From Intrasporangiaceae bacterium URHB0013 (GTDB lineage Bacteria; Actinomycetota; Actinomycetes; Actinomycetales; Dermatophilaceae): a stretch of DNA of 64,000 nucleotides. Position numbers and translations under genes: made by a program. The notes below the pieces were generated by a model, which was not told the origin of the DNA, searched no databases, and saw only the letters and a list, made by a program, of their open reading frames with translations. The DNA lies in assembly GCA_000620545.1 (NCBI GenBank), contig JIBA01000014.1, forward strand, positions 467,078 to 531,077, written 5' to 3'. Shown piece by piece: positions 63,653-64,000 of the stretch; within the stretch, counting starts at the first letter, position 1, and the number at the start of each line of letters is the position of its first letter.

Positions 63653-64000
63653 TGTCTGGTCTCAGGACATCCGCGACAGGTGTCTCAAGACATCGGCGAC
63701 ACCCTGTCTCGGATCATCGGCGACGGGGTCGGGTGCGGTCGATGCTCAGCCATGTCAAAGGCACGACTGGTGATCACCGCCCTGCTCAGCGAACGTCAGA
63801 CGGTTTCCGAGGTGGCCGATCGCTACGGGGTGCACCGCTCCTGGGTGTACCGCCTCAAGGCCCGGTACGACCACGAGGGCGAGGCCGCGTTCGAGCCCAG
63901 GTCACGTCGCCCTCGCACCAGCCCCACCACGACCCCGGACACGACCATCGAGCTCGTGCTGCGGCTGCGCAAGGAACTGGCCGAGGCCGGCCTGGATGCC
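63653..64000 (+). mobile_element. IS481-family insertion sequence, left end
   Basis: The element likely begins TGTCTGGTCTCAGGACATC at 63653. Three imperfect direct repeats of 18 bp, TCTC(A/G)...CATC(C/G)GCGAC, start at 63660, 63683 and 63707 (about 23.5-bp period), plausibly transposase-binding sites. A transposase gene starts at 63752. The right end is beyond the window. The left boundary is inferred, since the target duplication cannot be seen. Confidence 0.75.
63752..64000 (+). CDS. IS481-family transposase, N-terminal part (cut by window edge)
   Basis: 83 codons are visible. MSKARLVITALLSERQTVSEV, then ADRYGVHRSWVYRLKARYDHEG is the N-terminal helix-turn-helix of IS481/IS3-like transposases, followed by EAAFEPRSRRPRTSP and ELVLRLRKELAEAGLDA. 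The DDE integrase core lies outside the window. ATG 63752 has no strong ribosome binding site; the frame shows no break here. Confidence 0.88.
   Translation, partial: MSKARLVITALLSERQTVSEVADRYGVHRSWVYRLKARYDHEGEAAFEPRSRRPRTSPTTTPDTTIELVLRLRKELAEAGLDA

Overview
The window is chromosomal DNA of a high-G+C actinobacterium, roughly 70 % G+C or more. Marker genes are whiB, bldC, sigR-rsrA, mtrA-mtrB-lpqB, mycothione reductase (mycothiol redox), cofD/cofE (coenzyme F420), secA, the 24-residue ribosomal protein bL37 and several actinobacteria-only families (DUF3499, DUF5719, DUF6912, Rv3235, DUF1990). Content and order, mainly secA-regulator-hpf-comF-lpqB-mtrB-mtrA-ahcY-manB-whiB-cofD-cofE, resemble the secA-to-fbiA neighbourhood of Streptomyces coelicolor as I remember it. 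A non-sporulating relative such as an Intrasporangiaceae or other Micrococcales member is my guess. No rRNA or tRNA gene, CRISPR array or prophage was seen. The only mobile DNA is the left end of an IS481-type element at the right edge. LAYOUT. 1-7.7 kb: start of pruA, small membrane proteins, hydrolases, a TetR-hydrolase pair, a three-gene operon (acyltransferase, DUF6912, Nudix) and a lipoprotein/membrane-protein pair. 7.7-12.9 kb: CpaE/TadZ-like ATPase and RcpC-like SAF protein (Tad pilus-type parts), bldC, LysM and Rv3235 proteins. 13-25 kb: secA, YcaQ-like glycosylase, NarL-type regulator, hpf, comF, lpqB-mtrB-mtrA, lipoprotein. 25-34.3 kb: membrane protein, ahcY, DUF808, mycothione reductase, sugar-phosphate genes (SIS isomerase, Trm112, manB), DUF3499. 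34.4-42.3 kb: zincin-like protein, DUF5719, giant GT2-membrane protein, whiB, cofD-cofE. 42.3-48.7 kb: oxidoreductase, biotin ECF transporter (bioY-ATPase-T), two overlapping membrane HD-domain genes, a 30-codon small gene, bL37. 48.8-56.1 kb: rsrA/sigR, a hydrolase/SRAP pair, DoxX, aroA-rsgA, hisN, GNAT. 56.1-64 kb: two M16 peptidases, anchored protein, class V aminotransferase, oxidoreductase, 8-bp tandem repeat, DUF1990, membrane protein, IS481. HOW GENES WORK TOGETHER. Envelope growth and secretion are represented by SecA, MtrAB-LpqB, the sugar-phosphate genes and the GT2/DUF5719/WhiB group. Redox homeostasis is represented by SigR-RsrA, mycothione reductase and F420 synthesis. Translation control is represented by HPF, RsgA, bL37 and Trm112. 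Overlapping ATGA/GTGA stop-start junctions are frequent, indicating translational coupling. At least fourteen genes carry a TANNNT -10 hexamer exactly 6-7 nt before the start codon, pointing to leaderless mRNAs; this decided several start sites. MOST UNUSUAL SIGNAL. The octamer GTATGCCG/CGGCATAC occurs 25 times, in both orientations, in several reading frames and in intergenic DNA, where about two are expected by chance. Two copies face each other in the stem of the terminator at 26.9 kb. This arrangement resembles DNA-uptake sequences, although other explanations are open.
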